DNA from: Marinilabiliales bacterium
GTDB lineage: Bacteria > Bacteroidota > Bacteroidia > Bacteroidales > ML635J-15
Reading direction: 5' to 3'
DNA length: 64,000 bases
Assembly: GCA_002869385.1 (NCBI GenBank)
Contig: PKTB01000006.1
Span: 124,001 to 188,000 of the forward strand
Shown: one piece after another, positions 8,867 to 18,072 of the stretch
Layout: each line of letters opens with the position of its first letter
How positions within the stretch are numbered: position 1 is the first letter of the stretch
The notes under the pieces: generated by a model
The model's input: the letters and a program-made list of their open reading frames with translations, nothing else
Told to the model about the DNA's origin: nothing
Databases searched by the model: none
Position numbers and translations under genes: made by a program

Positions 8867-9721
8867 ATGTACATTTTTGCAGACAGCGGCTCAACTAAAA
8901 CATTATGGGTAATTACAGATAGTGATGGGAACAAACTCTCTGAATTCCGAACAATTGGTCTAAATCCATATTTTGTAACTAAACAGAGGATAATATCATC
9001 TATTAACGAGCATTATCCAGACAAACTAGACCCACTTCAAATAGATAAAGTCTTCTTTTATGGTTCAGGGTGCGGTTCTAAAGACAATTTTCAACATTTA
9101 CGTGATGCATTAAATGAGTACTTTTTTAACGCTACTATCCGGATCTTTTCTGATATGCTGGGTACAGCAAGAGCTGTTCTTAAAAACGAAATAGGAATTG
9201 CAGCTATTTTAGGCACAGGAACAAATTCATGTTTGTATAACGGAGAATCAATAAGTCAAAATGCAATCTCACTAGGTTATATTTTGGGTGATGAAGGTAG
9301 TGGTGCATACATTGGGAAAATGTTCGCCAAATTATATCTCGAAAAAAGATTTACAAAAGAACTAACTGAAAAAATAAAAGACGAAACAAGTGAAGACCAT
9401 TCTTCGATACTTTCTGCAGTATACAGCGGTCAGCATCCGAATCGTTTTCTTGCAAATTTCTGTTTGTTTATTAAAAGACATATTGATGAACCACAATTAC
9501 AGGAACTGGTTTCTAAATCATTTGAGAGGTTCTTTGATAAATATGTTTTAATTTTCAAAGACTATCAAAACTATCCTTTAGGGTTTTGTGGCAGCATTGC
9601 ACTTAACTTTAAGGAATTCATAGAACCAATAGCTGAGAGTTATGGCATAAAAAAGCTATTATTCACTAATAATCCAATCGATGGGTTAATTGAATATCAT
9701 AAACTTAATAAATTCGCATAG
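8867..9721 (+). CDS. BadF/BadG-type ATPase (N-acetylglucosamine kinase-like)
   Basis: Cytosolic protein of 284 residues in the ASKHA fold. It has the first phosphate motif DSGSTKTLW (about 6-14), a GTGTNSCL motif (about 118) and a GDEGSGAYIGK motif (about 143). These fit the BadF/BadG/BcrA/BcrD ATPase group whose short members include N-acetylglucosamine kinases. Likely role is phosphorylation of an amino sugar released by cell-wall recycling (inference). It is convergent with, and directly abuts, the class IV aminotransferase stop. Confidence 0.83.
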   Translation: MYIFADSGSTKTLWVITDSDGNKLSEFRTIGLNPYFVTKQRIISSINEHYPDKLDPLQIDKVFFYGSGCGSKDNFQHLRDALNEYFFNATIRIFSDMLGTARAVLKNEIGIAAILGTGTNSCLYNGESISQNAISLGYILGDEGSGAYIGKMFAKLYLEKRFTKELTEKIKDETSEDHSSILSAVYSGQHPNRFLANFCLFIKRHIDEPQLQELVSKSFERFFDKYVLIFKDYQNYPLGFCGSIALNFKEFIEPIAESYGIKKLLFTNNPIDGLIEYHKLNKFA

Positions 9722-10573
9722 CTATTGGTAAAGCTGTAATCTTTGATTGATCTCTTCAGTCAATTTTAATGATATTTTATGAAAATATCTTCTGTCTTTA
9801 TAGGCCAATATCCATTTAATTCCAAACTCAGGATTAATGATAAATACTTCATCAAAGGCATCCAAATCTCTTTCAGTAATATCTGCTTTGAATATCTCAT
9901 AACCAAGGTCTCCTGCAATAGAGACTATAAAACCTAAAAATGGACTTAGGTTTTCAATACTAATAATCTTTGGAATTATTATCTTTTCCTCGTGGATAAA
10001 TATCACCAAAGAATCTATTGAACGAAGAATTGTTCCATTTTCAGACTTTAATAAGCATACATCTGTATTTTTAAACTCAGATTGACTATTAATAAAATAC
10101 TCATCTGAAAACAATGGTGTCAGGCTGTTATCGATTTGATATTGAGGGATATAGTATTTTTTAATGACTGACGCTTTTAAGCCTTTTTTATTTAGCTCAT
10201 ACCACTCAGTATCTGTTTTCTCTACCGTAATCAAAACTGACACTGAATTTTCTTCTGCTAATTTACTTTTAGAATGATTTCGAAAAATTGTTACTTCTGC
10301 TGCAAAACCTTTGTATATTCTGTTTTTTTGTAGAAGCAGCTCAACATCAGTTGCAAAAACAGACATCTTAAATAATGTCGGAACTTGCATTTTAAGCTTT
10401 CTCATGGCGTAAACCAGAAAATCATAATTTCTGCGTAAAAGAAATACTTTTGATGAGTTTCCCCTGATGATATGTGTAAAAGAGTCACCATATCTAAGCC
10501 CACGGTTATTTGCATAAATACATGGTTCAGAAGATGGTAATATTTTACTATTTAACATCAGGTATTTTGCCAT
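9722..10573 (-). CDS. Class IV aminotransferase-like protein (PLP fold type IV)
   Basis: Protein of 283 residues resembling branched-chain/D-amino-acid aminotransferases and aminodeoxychorismate lyase. The N-terminus has NNRGLRYGDSFTHIIRGN, the usual start-of-fold segment, and IDNSLTPLFSDEYF occurs near 135-150 where the family has the region around the catalytic Lys. I do not see a clear conserved Lys, and the sequence is divergent, so activity is uncertain. It is the last gene of the holA-rhomboid-gmhB operon, with a 2-nt gap after gmhB. Confidence 0.7.
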   Translation of the reverse strand: MAKYLMLNSKILPSSEPCIYANNRGLRYGDSFTHIIRGNSSKVFLLRRNYDFLVYAMRKLKMQVPTLFKMSVFATDVELLLQKNRIYKGFAAEVTIFRNHSKSKLAEENSVSVLITVEKTDTEWYELNKKGLKASVIKKYYIPQYQIDNSLTPLFSDEYFINSQSEFKNTDVCLLKSENGTILRSIDSLVIFIHEEKIIIPKIISIENLSPFLGFIVSIAGDLGYEIFKADITERDLDAFDEVFIINPEFGIKWILAYKDRRYFHKISLKLTEEINQRLQLYQ

Positions 10574-10575
10574 AA

Positions 10576-11064
10576 CTACATCTTAATTATTTCTGAACAT
10601 ATAGGAACAATACTTTCATTCGGAGTAATTTGAAATGCTTTAATACCACATTTTGATGCAGCTTCAATATCTCTGATGCTATCTCCAATCATAAATGATT
10701 TTTCAGGATTAATATTATAAACTGCCAGTGCTTTCTCAAACAATAAATTACCCGGCTTTCTACATAAACACTTACTTATCTGATCATGGTGAGGACAATA
10801 ATAGAAATCATCAATATTTGTATCATAATTGGCAAGGTATTCACAAAATTTTAAATGCATTTCTAATACATCCTGATTTGTGTAAAGTCCTTTGGCTATA
10901 CCTCCCTGATTTGAAATAATAATTACTAAATAACCGGCATTTTTTAATAGTTTAACTGCTTCACCAATTCCATCATTTATGATAAAATCATCTACCGAAC
11001 TGGTATAATGGCCCGGTTCATTATTGATTACTCCGTCTCTATCTAAAAACACTGCTTTCTTCAA
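10576..11064 (-). CDS. gmhB: D-glycero-D-manno-heptose 1,7-bisphosphate phosphatase (HAD-IIIA)
   Basis: HAD phosphatase of 162 residues, the usual GmhB/HisB-N length. Motif I is FLDRDGVIN (Asp nucleophile and acid/base), motif II is SNQGG, and the zinc loop is CPHH...CLCRKP (about 92-107), typical of GmhB. Motif III/IV is MIGDSIRDIEAA. It removes the C7 phosphate in ADP-heptose synthesis for lipopolysaccharide core. Its start overlaps the rhomboid stop by 4 nt. Histidinol-phosphate phosphatase is the main alternative, but no his genes are near. Confidence 0.85.
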   Translation of the reverse strand: MKKAVFLDRDGVINNEPGHYTSSVDDFIINDGIGEAVKLLKNAGYLVIIISNQGGIAKGLYTNQDVLEMHLKFCEYLANYDTNIDDFYYCPHHDQISKCLCRKPGNLLFEKALAVYNINPEKSFMIGDSIRDIEAASKCGIKAFQITPNESIVPICSEIIKM

Positions 11065-11678
11065 AATATTCGTATTAATCTATTCAAAAAATACTGAAAC
11101 AGTTCTGGTTTTAATAAAAGAGGAAAAAAGAAACCAAAAACGGCTCCCCAGAAATGAGCGTCATGACCTATATTATCTCCACCTCTTTTTGACATTCTGT
11201 ATGAATATAAAAGATACAATCCACCGAATATAATTCCGGGTATGGGGATTACTCCAAAAAAGTAAACTTTATTCCACGGGTCAAAGAATATAGATGCAAA
11301 TACTATTGCTGAAGTCCCACCAGAAGCACCAACTGCAGAATAATAAGGATTATCCTTATGCTTAAAGAAACTAAAAACCGAGGATAAAATAATTGCTGCA
11401 AGATAAAAACCTATAAAGAGTAAATTTGCAAAATTACCACAAAATATATCAAAATACTGTATCAAAACTGAACCAAACGACCAGAAGACCAACATATTTA
11501 CAAGAACGTGAGCCAAATTTGCATGAACAAAACCATGTGTTAAAAATCGATAATATTCTTTTCGCCTTTTGATAAAATATGGAGAAAAAAGCAATTTTGA
11601 TAACAACTCTTCCTTCTGCCAGGAGAAATATGTAATAGCTCCTGTAATCACCACTATAATCAGTATTACTTTATTCAT
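11061..11678 (-). CDS. Rhomboid-family intramembrane serine protease
   Basis: Protein of 205 residues with about six membrane segments. The rhomboid signature HGFVHANLAHVLVNMLVFW is at about 49-67, the catalytic Ser lies in VGASGGTSA (about 112-120), and the His in GHDAHFWGAVFGF (about 171-183). It cleaves substrates within the membrane. It overlaps holA by 1 nt and gmhB by 4 nt, so translation is probably coupled. Confidence 0.9.
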   Translation of the reverse strand: MNKVILIIVVITGAITYFSWQKEELLSKLLFSPYFIKRRKEYYRFLTHGFVHANLAHVLVNMLVFWSFGSVLIQYFDIFCGNFANLLFIGFYLAAIILSSVFSFFKHKDNPYYSAVGASGGTSAIVFASIFFDPWNKVYFFGVIPIPGIIFGGLYLLYSYRMSKRGGDNIGHDAHFWGAVFGFFFPLLLKPELFQYFLNRLIRIF

Positions 11679-12682
11679 TAATGTAGTATTTTATAAAAAA
11701 GTTCCTTAGAAAGGTCTGAATCATTTGCGTTAACAGCTCCAACCCCCTTTAGTTTAGCATCAGTATCTCTTAAATATGAAACAATAATTATAAGCTTACT
11801 TAGACTGTAATTCTTCGCAGCAACCCGGTATTCATCCACAAAGTATGGATTAACACCTAAAACAGATGCAGCATTATTTTTTCCCTTATCAGTAAGGCTA
11901 TGATATAAAATAACTTTTCTAAAATAATCAAACAATCTTGCAACTGTTGCAATTAAAGGATTATTCTTTGCATCCTTAGAGAAGTAATCTACAATTTTGT
12001 AAACTTTTTTACTGTCTTTATAACTAAGTGCTTTCTGTAGTTCAAAAATATTAAAATCTCGGTTTATACCTATATTTTGCGCAACATCTTCTTTTTGTAT
12101 TTGAGTGGTATCTTCAGGAAGAGTAATCAATAGCTTCTTAATTTCAGCTGATATTCTTGTTAGATCAGCACCGATACTTTCATATAACAGTCTTAATGCT
12201 TCCGGATGAATACTTATATTTTCTGCATTTAATTTCGAAGTTATCCAAGGGTAAATATCTCTTTCGTAAAGTCTTTTCGACTCAAACATCACGCCCTGTT
12301 TTGAAATTTGAGATATCACCTTAGTCCTTTTATCAACAGTCTTTTTATTTTTAAAGCTAAAAACCAGAATTGTTGATTTCACAGGATTAGATACATAAGG
12401 CTCAAAATCGGCAAACTTTTTAATATCTTGTGCCTCCTTAACAATAACGACTTGCATGTTTGCCATCATAGGAAATCTCCTAGAAAGTTCTATAACATTC
12501 GTAACATTGACATCTTTACCATAAAGAATTGTCTGGTTAAAAGACTTCTCAGCTTCAGTAAGGACATTTTTGGCAATATAGTTTGTAAGTTCATCAATAA
12601 AATATGATTCCTCCCCATAAAATAAATATATGGGTTTATAAATCTTATTTTTTAGGTCGCTTATTATATTTTCAAAAGTCAT
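11678..12682 (-). CDS. holA: DNA polymerase III delta subunit
   Basis: Protein of 334 residues, the normal HolA length. The N-terminal part YLFYGEESYFIDELTNYI is the family signature, with LILVFSFKNKKTVDKRTK-like strands and a C-terminal collar domain (about 215-334). It opens the beta clamp within the clamp loader. It is the first gene of a four-gene operon and has a TAACTTTG promoter-like box 20-27 nt upstream. Confidence 0.92.
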   Translation of the reverse strand: MTFENIISDLKNKIYKPIYLFYGEESYFIDELTNYIAKNVLTEAEKSFNQTILYGKDVNVTNVIELSRRFPMMANMQVVIVKEAQDIKKFADFEPYVSNPVKSTILVFSFKNKKTVDKRTKVISQISKQGVMFESKRLYERDIYPWITSKLNAENISIHPEALRLLYESIGADLTRISAEIKKLLITLPEDTTQIQKEDVAQNIGINRDFNIFELQKALSYKDSKKVYKIVDYFSKDAKNNPLIATVARLFDYFRKVILYHSLTDKGKNNAASVLGVNPYFVDEYRVAAKNYSLSKLIIIVSYLRDTDAKLKGVGAVNANDSDLSKELFYKILH

Positions 12683-12701
12683 AAATAAAATTTCTTGCTT
12701 A

Positions 12702-12709
12702 CAAAGTTA
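12702..12709 (-). promoter_or_regulatory. Bacteroidota -7 box (TAACTTTG) for holA operon
   Basis: The minus strand reads TAACTTTG, matching TAnnTTTG, 20 nt ahead of the holA start. Confidence 0.5.
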
Positions 12710-12797
12710 ATTAAATCTAGCAGATTTTACACCTTCAACCTTCATCAATTTTCCACAAGTTTATAAACCCAAATTATGCAATAGACTTTTTAGCATT

Positions 12798-12826
12798 TTT
12801 GTTTATTAGGTCTTTTCTTATCTTTG
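12798..12826 (+). promoter_or_regulatory. Bacteroidota promoter (TTTG-N17-TATCTTTG)
   Basis: TTTG at 12798-12801 and TATCTTTG at 12819-12826 match the two elements of the Bacteroidota sigma factor consensus, with a slightly short 17-nt spacer. The MFS gene ATG follows 7 nt later, so the leader would be very short. Confidence 0.5.
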
Positions 12827-12833
12827 CGCAAAA

Positions 12834-14027
12834 ATGAAGTTTATGCACAATTGCAGTAAAAACATATACTTGCTTTACATAGTCAAGATTGCAAAATGGT
12901 TTATGTTATTTATGCCAATAATTGTGCTCTTTTACCAGGAAAATGGTCTCGGCTTAAAAGATGTTCTTACCTTACAGGCTATATACTCCGTAGCTGTTAT
13001 TGCTTTAGAGATTCCATCTGGTTATCTTGCAGATGTATGGGGAAGAAAAAACACTATTATTTTGGGAGCCATTTTAGGAACTCTAGGGTTTGCCATCTAT
13101 AGTTTTAGTCATGGGTTCTACGGATTTCTTTTAGCAGAGCTAGTATTAGGAACCGGCCAGAGTTTTATTAGTGGTAGCGATTCTGCTTTACTATATGACA
13201 GTCTGAAAAAACAAGGTAAAGAATCAAATTATGTTAAATATGAAGGCAGAGTTTTATCAATGGGGAATTTTGCAGAAACGCTGGCTGCACTGGCAGGAGG
13301 ATTTCTTGCAGAGATTAGCTTAAGAACACCTTTTTACTGGCAAACGGGTATTGCATTTATCGCTATACCGGCAGCATTATTCTTAACTGAACCATATAAA
13401 ATTTCTAAACACAATGCTACGGGATGGTCACACATACTTTCAATTGTGAAATTCTCACTCTTTAAATCGCGAGAATTATCCTTAAATATTTTCTTTTCAG
13501 CAATTATAGGATGTGCAACGCTTTCGATGGCTTGGTTTATTCAAGCATATCTAAAAGATATTCATAGTTTTACTGAATATCAAATCGGAATTGCCTGGGC
13601 AATTTTAAATTTAACTGTCGGCATTTCTACAATTTTTGCTTATAAAATCGAAAAAAAACTAGGTAGAATAGGAACTTTAATATCTATATTGCTTGTAATA
13701 AGTGGTGCCTACATTTTTATGTGATCAATAGATTATAAAATTGTATTCCTTATAATTTTCCTTTTCTATTTCTTTAGAGGAATAGCCACGCCTGTTCTTA
13801 AAGATTATATCAATAGACTATGTGAGCCGGATGTTAGCGCAACAGTTTTATCGGTTAGAAACTTTGTAATTCGAATTTTATTTGCAGCTTTTGGACCAAT
13901 GATAGGTTGGATTGCTGATATTTATTCTATATATACTGCTTTCATTTTAACTGGTTCAACTGTCCTAGTTTTTGGTTTAATCTTATTATTACTCTACATT
14001 CCATATTTAAAAGCTAAAAGTCAATAA
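12834..14027 (+). pseudogene. MFS transporter with in-frame TGA
   Basis: Major facilitator of 397 codons with about 12 membrane segments. The signature between segments 2 and 3 is GYLADVWGRKNTIILG (about 61-76). TGA interrupts codon 297 (13722-13724); the remaining 100 codons stay open in the same frame to TAA at 14025-14027 and encode the last three or four membrane segments, which confirms that this is one gene. Substrate is unknown; the family includes drug and metabolite exporters. Truncation at 296 would remove about a quarter of the carrier. Confidence 0.85.
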
Positions 14028-14096
14028 AAGTTATTATAAAAAATATTTCTAAATCCGAGTAATTTGTGCATCTTTGTATGCAATTATAAATCTCAG

Positions 14097-15845
14097 ATGC
14101 CAGAAACTAAACATATGTTATTAAGCAAGCAAGACTTACGTAAAGGTCTTAAGCTAAATGGTGGTTTTGGCAACATGGTTTCAGGTTTTCTAATGAGATC
14201 TTTTAGTTTAAACAAACTTAATAGAGTTTACGATAAGTGCTACAATGAAAATCCTATTAAATTCAGTGAAAATTGTTTAAAGCACAATAATATAAAACTG
14301 ATTGTACCGGAAAAAGATAAAACAAATATTCATGAGAATGGTCCTGCCTTGATTTTTTTAAATCATCCTTATGGAGGCCTAGATGCTCTAATTTTATTGA
14401 AAACATTACTTGAAATAAGACCCGATACAAAATTTCTGGCAAACTTTTTACTATCAAGAATAGAACCTGCAAAACCTTATCTTATTCAGGTAAATCCATT
14501 TGAAGATAGAAAAGAGAGTTTCTCGAGTCATGGTGGGTTAAAGGAAGTTTACAAACAACTTGATGAAGGTCACCCTGTTGTTATTTTACCGGCGGGTGAA
14601 GTTTCAACCAAATACAATGGCTACAAAAATGTTGAAGACAGAGATTGGCAGGTTAATATGATCAAACTTGCTCAAAATGCAAGCGTACCTGTAATCTCAG
14701 GATACATTTCAGGAAGCAATAGCAAGTTATTTCATTTTATGGGTAAGATTAAACCTGTTTTAAGAACAGCAATGCTTCCTCGTGAACTTCTTAAAAAGAA
14801 AAATGAAACTATTTATCTACGATTTAGTGGAATGACTAATACTAAGACCATTGCTTCCTTTGATAATAGAAAAACATTGGCAAAAGTACTTAAATCCAAA
14901 ACCTATCTTCTACAGGATGATTGTATTGCACACGACAAGAAACATGTCGACCCGCCTCATTATCAGCAAATTATAAAAGAAACCGACAATGAGTTATTAA
15001 AACAAGAGAAAGACAATCTAAAACCAAATAATTTTCTTTTTCAAACAGATAATTATCAATGTTTCTTTGCAGCTACAGAAGATATTCCGAATATTTTCCG
15101 TGAGCTATCACGTTTACGAGAAATTACATTTAGAGAAATAGGCGAAGGAACAGGAAAAGACTCTGATAAAGACAAATATGATCAATATTATAATCATTTA
15201 TTTATTTTGGATGAAACTGCCAATAAACTTGTAGGTGCTTACAGAATAGGTTTGGGTTCAGATATACTAGCATCAAAAGGAGTCGAGGGATTTTATATTA
15301 ATAGTCTATTCTCTTTTACTAAGGATTTTGAACCATACCTTAGTAAATCTATGGAAATGTGCAGATCGTTTATTGTACATGATTACCAAAGAAAGCCTCT
15401 TCCTTTATTCTTGCTTTGGAAAGGCATTTATCACGTGACTCAAAAATATCCTGAATATAAATATTTAATAGGACCTGCGAGCATTTCAAATTTCTATTCA
15501 GAAAACTCCAAAATACTAATAATCGAATATCTTAAGAGAAATCACATCTGGAAAGAATTGAGTTCAATGGTTAAAAACAAAACCCCATATAATTATCAAT
15601 TAAACCATCACCATAATATTATATTACAAGAATTTGGAGATGATCTATCACATATAGATCGTTTTATTAAAGACATTGATATTAACCATGTTGGAATACC
15701 TGTTTTAATAAAAAAATATCTATCACTTGGTGGTAGAATTGTTGATTTTAATGTTGACCCTGATTTTAATTATTCAATAGATGGTTTTGTAGTCCTTGAC
15801 ATTGATGTAGTATCAGAAGAAGTAATAAAATCGTACAATAAGTAA
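14097..15845 (+). CDS. Two-domain acyltransferase, PlsC-like plus GNAT (OlsF-like)
   Basis: About 582 residues from the ATG at 14097; a longer reading from TTG at 14064 is unlikely. The N-terminal lysophospholipid-acyltransferase domain has NHPYGGLD (HxxxxD motif, about residues 88-95) and ILPAGEVS. The C-terminal half (about 300-500) resembles the OlsB/GlsB N-acyltransferase (GNAT type). Such fusions make ornithine or glycine aminolipids by N- and O-acylation, as described for OlsF. The aminolipid product is an inference. It is followed 6 nt later by the aminotransferase gene. Confidence 0.8.
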   Translation: MPETKHMLLSKQDLRKGLKLNGGFGNMVSGFLMRSFSLNKLNRVYDKCYNENPIKFSENCLKHNNIKLIVPEKDKTNIHENGPALIFLNHPYGGLDALILLKTLLEIRPDTKFLANFLLSRIEPAKPYLIQVNPFEDRKESFSSHGGLKEVYKQLDEGHPVVILPAGEVSTKYNGYKNVEDRDWQVNMIKLAQNASVPVISGYISGSNSKLFHFMGKIKPVLRTAMLPRELLKKKNETIYLRFSGMTNTKTIASFDNRKTLAKVLKSKTYLLQDDCIAHDKKHVDPPHYQQIIKETDNELLKQEKDNLKPNNFLFQTDNYQCFFAATEDIPNIFRELSRLREITFREIGEGTGKDSDKDKYDQYYNHLFILDETANKLVGAYRIGLGSDILASKGVEGFYINSLFSFTKDFEPYLSKSMEMCRSFIVHDYQRKPLPLFLLWKGIYHVTQKYPEYKYLIGPASISNFYSENSKILIIEYLKRNHIWKELSSMVKNKTPYNYQLNHHHNIILQEFGDDLSHIDRFIKDIDINHVGIPVLIKKYLSLGGRIVDFNVDPDFNYSIDGFVVLDIDVVSEEVIKSYNK

Positions 15846-15851
15846 ACCCCA

Positions 15852-16979
15852 ATGTCTGATTTTCAAGAAATTAAAGGCTCTCTTATAAGTTACTTTAGCA
15901 ATAAGGTTAAAAAGTACGGAGGAGTAAATCTAGCTCAAGGGATTCCTGGTTTTTCTCCTCCTGATGAACTTGTTAAAATACTTGCAGAAGAAATCAATTC
16001 TCCTTGTCATCAATACGCTCCCGGTCTAGGAAACTTGCTTTTAAGAGAAGAAATCTTCAAAATGTATCCTGAGCTAAGTTCACAAACATCTCTGTTTATA
16101 ACCAATGGTGCTACAGAAGCTATCTCACTAATATATACTTATCTAAATAAGATAAACGACAACAAACTTAATGCATTAACATTCTCACCAGCTTATGAAT
16201 CTTATATTCATCTACCAAAAATATTTGATAATAAACTAATTACAATTCCTACAGAAAAAAATACATTTTTAAATAAATAGTTATTAAAAGAAAAAGTAAA
16301 ATCGAATAATATCAACCTCATTTTTCTTGCATCACCTGGTAACCCATACGGTAGAATATTACCTGAAGATGAATTTAAATTTCTGCTCGACTTTTGTAAT
16401 ACTAATGAGATTTACTTAATAATTGATGCAGTTTATAAAGACCTTTATGTAGATACAAAACCATATTATCCAACAGATGCAATTAGTGAATATATCTTCT
16501 ATACAAATAGCTTTTCCAAGAAGTTTTCAATAACTGGGTGGCGTATTGGTTATTTTTTCTGTCATAATTCTCATCATGATGACATTTCTTACATTCATGA
16601 TTACATTGGGCTTTCAAGTCCTTCACCATTGCAACAGGCACTTGCGATATATCTAAAAACTTGCAATTACAGTAAGTACATAAGTAATATTAAAAGGATA
16701 ATTCTTAACAATATTAATTTGTGCATGGATAGCTTAAATAAAAATGGTTTTGAATGCACAAATGTTGACGGAGGTTATTTTGTTTGGGCAAAACTACCTG
16801 AAAAATATACTGATGGGTTGGATTTTGGCTTAAAACTTTACGAGAATTTCAAGACAGCAATTATTCCAGGACAGCATTTTGGGGAAGAGTGGAAGCAATA
16901 TATCAGAATAAATGTTGCCAGAGATGAAAAAGAACTTCGAAAAGGAGTTGAAAACATTATAACAATGGTAAATGTCTAG
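15852..16979 (+). pseudogene. Class I/II PLP aminotransferase with in-frame TAG
   Basis: Aminotransferase of 375 codons resembling methionine/kynurenine-type enzymes. The N-terminal motif is NLAQGIPGFSPPDEL; the central part has ASPGNPYGRILP; the PLP lysine is in SFSKKFSITGWRIGY (about codon 220); the C-terminal substrate Arg is in YIRINVARDE. TAG at codon 143 (16278-16280) interrupts it; the same frame is open on both sides. All catalytic motifs except the N-terminal ones lie after the stop. The lost residue is plausibly Glu or Gln (context LNK-stop-LLKEK). It sits 6 nt after the acyltransferase gene. Confidence 0.87.
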
Positions 16980-17034
16980 AATTTGTCAATTAAAGAGTTT
17001 TTGATTACTTTTATTCCAGATCAAATTGAGAAAT

Positions 17035-17919
17035 ATGAAAGCTGAGCAAATAAATAACCAAATGTATTCGATAAAAGATCTCGAAAACATTTCGGGTATT
17101 AAAGCTCATACTATTAGAATCTGGGAACAACGATATAATATCTTTAATCCGGTACGAACAAAAACTAATATCAGGTTTTATAAAGATCAAGACCTTAAAA
17201 AGCTTTTGAATATTTCTGTTTTAATTAATAATGGAAGTAAGATATCTAAGCTCAAAGATTTGTCCTATAAAGAAATAAACGATAGGGTAATTGCAACTAC
17301 TGATAAAGATGCCAGCGATACTGTAAAGTCCCTACTAGTATCTATGATTAACTTTGACAACACAAGCTTTAATAAGATTATTGAAGATTGTATTGTTGAT
17401 ATAGGTTTTGAAGATTGTCTAGAATTACATATATACCCAATGTTTATTAAAATTGGATTACTCTGGCAAACTAATTCTATTAATCCGGCTCATGAACATT
17501 TTGTTTCTAATATATTAAGACAAAAATTGTTTAATTCTATTGATAACCTCGAGGAACCAAAAAAAAATGCTAAGAAATTCCTATTATTTCTGCCTGAATT
17601 TGAACAGCATGAAATAAGTCTTTTGTATTCTTATTATCTAATAAAGAAAAATGGACATAATGTAATATATCTGGGGCAAAACACACCAGATATTGATGTA
17701 GTAAAAGCTGCAGAGATTATTAAACATGACTTTCTACTGACTTTCTTTATTTCAGAAATACAAGATGCTAATGCGATTAAAATACTACAAAATATAAGCT
17801 CTAAAACTAAGTATTTAAAGATTCTAATATCCGGATTAAGAGCCTCAATAGTTTCAAATTGCAAAAATGCAAACATCATCACAATAAAAAATCCAAAAGA
17901 ATTAAAAGAAATCTTATAG
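17035..17919 (+). CDS. MerR-family regulator with B12-binding domain (CarH/LitR-like)
   Basis: About 294 residues from the ATG at 17035 (a TTG at 17026 is less likely). The N-terminal MerR helix-turn-helix is YSIKDLENISGIKAHTIRIWEQRY. The C-terminal part contains W-x9-EH (LLWQTNSINPAHEH), the light-sensing cobalamin signature of CarH. It also has E-x-H (EFEQHEIS), the position of the histidine that binds cobalt from below. CarH-type repressors leave DNA when light breaks their adenosyl-B12 tetramer. No carotenoid genes are in the window, so the targets are unknown. Confidence 0.85.
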   Translation: MKAEQINNQMYSIKDLENISGIKAHTIRIWEQRYNIFNPVRTKTNIRFYKDQDLKKLLNISVLINNGSKISKLKDLSYKEINDRVIATTDKDASDTVKSLLVSMINFDNTSFNKIIEDCIVDIGFEDCLELHIYPMFIKIGLLWQTNSINPAHEHFVSNILRQKLFNSIDNLEEPKKNAKKFLLFLPEFEQHEISLLYSYYLIKKNGHNVIYLGQNTPDIDVVKAAEIIKHDFLLTFFISEIQDANAIKILQNISSKTKYLKILISGLRASIVSNCKNANIITIKNPKELKEIL

Positions 17920-17955
17920 CGCTATAGACATTCTCTAAGAACGTCTTGAAACATC

Positions 17956-17973
17956 ATGTGTTTTATAACACAT
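17956..17973. terminator. Weak hairpin after the MerR gene
   Basis: ATGTGTT-TTAT-AACACAT forms a 7-bp stem followed by T-rich sequence. It is AT-rich and could be a weak terminator or an operator for the upstream B12 regulator. The rest of the 153-nt gap ahead of the DUF4397 gene shows nothing else. Confidence 0.35.
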
Positions 17974-18072
17974 CAATTTTGTTTAACTTTTTTCTTTTTA
18001 TTTTAAACAATTCTAAATAATCGCTGTTCAAGTTTTTGTTAATATTATTAAACAAACTTAAAAAATACAATT

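Noticed and set aside
13722..13724. TGA as selenocysteine in the MFS gene
   Set aside because: The site is in a membrane segment linker, with no SECIS-like hairpin seen and no redox role for the family.
14064..14096. TTG start for the acyltransferase
   Set aside because: The ATG at 14097 gives a normal start, and the region upstream looks like leader/promoter sequence.
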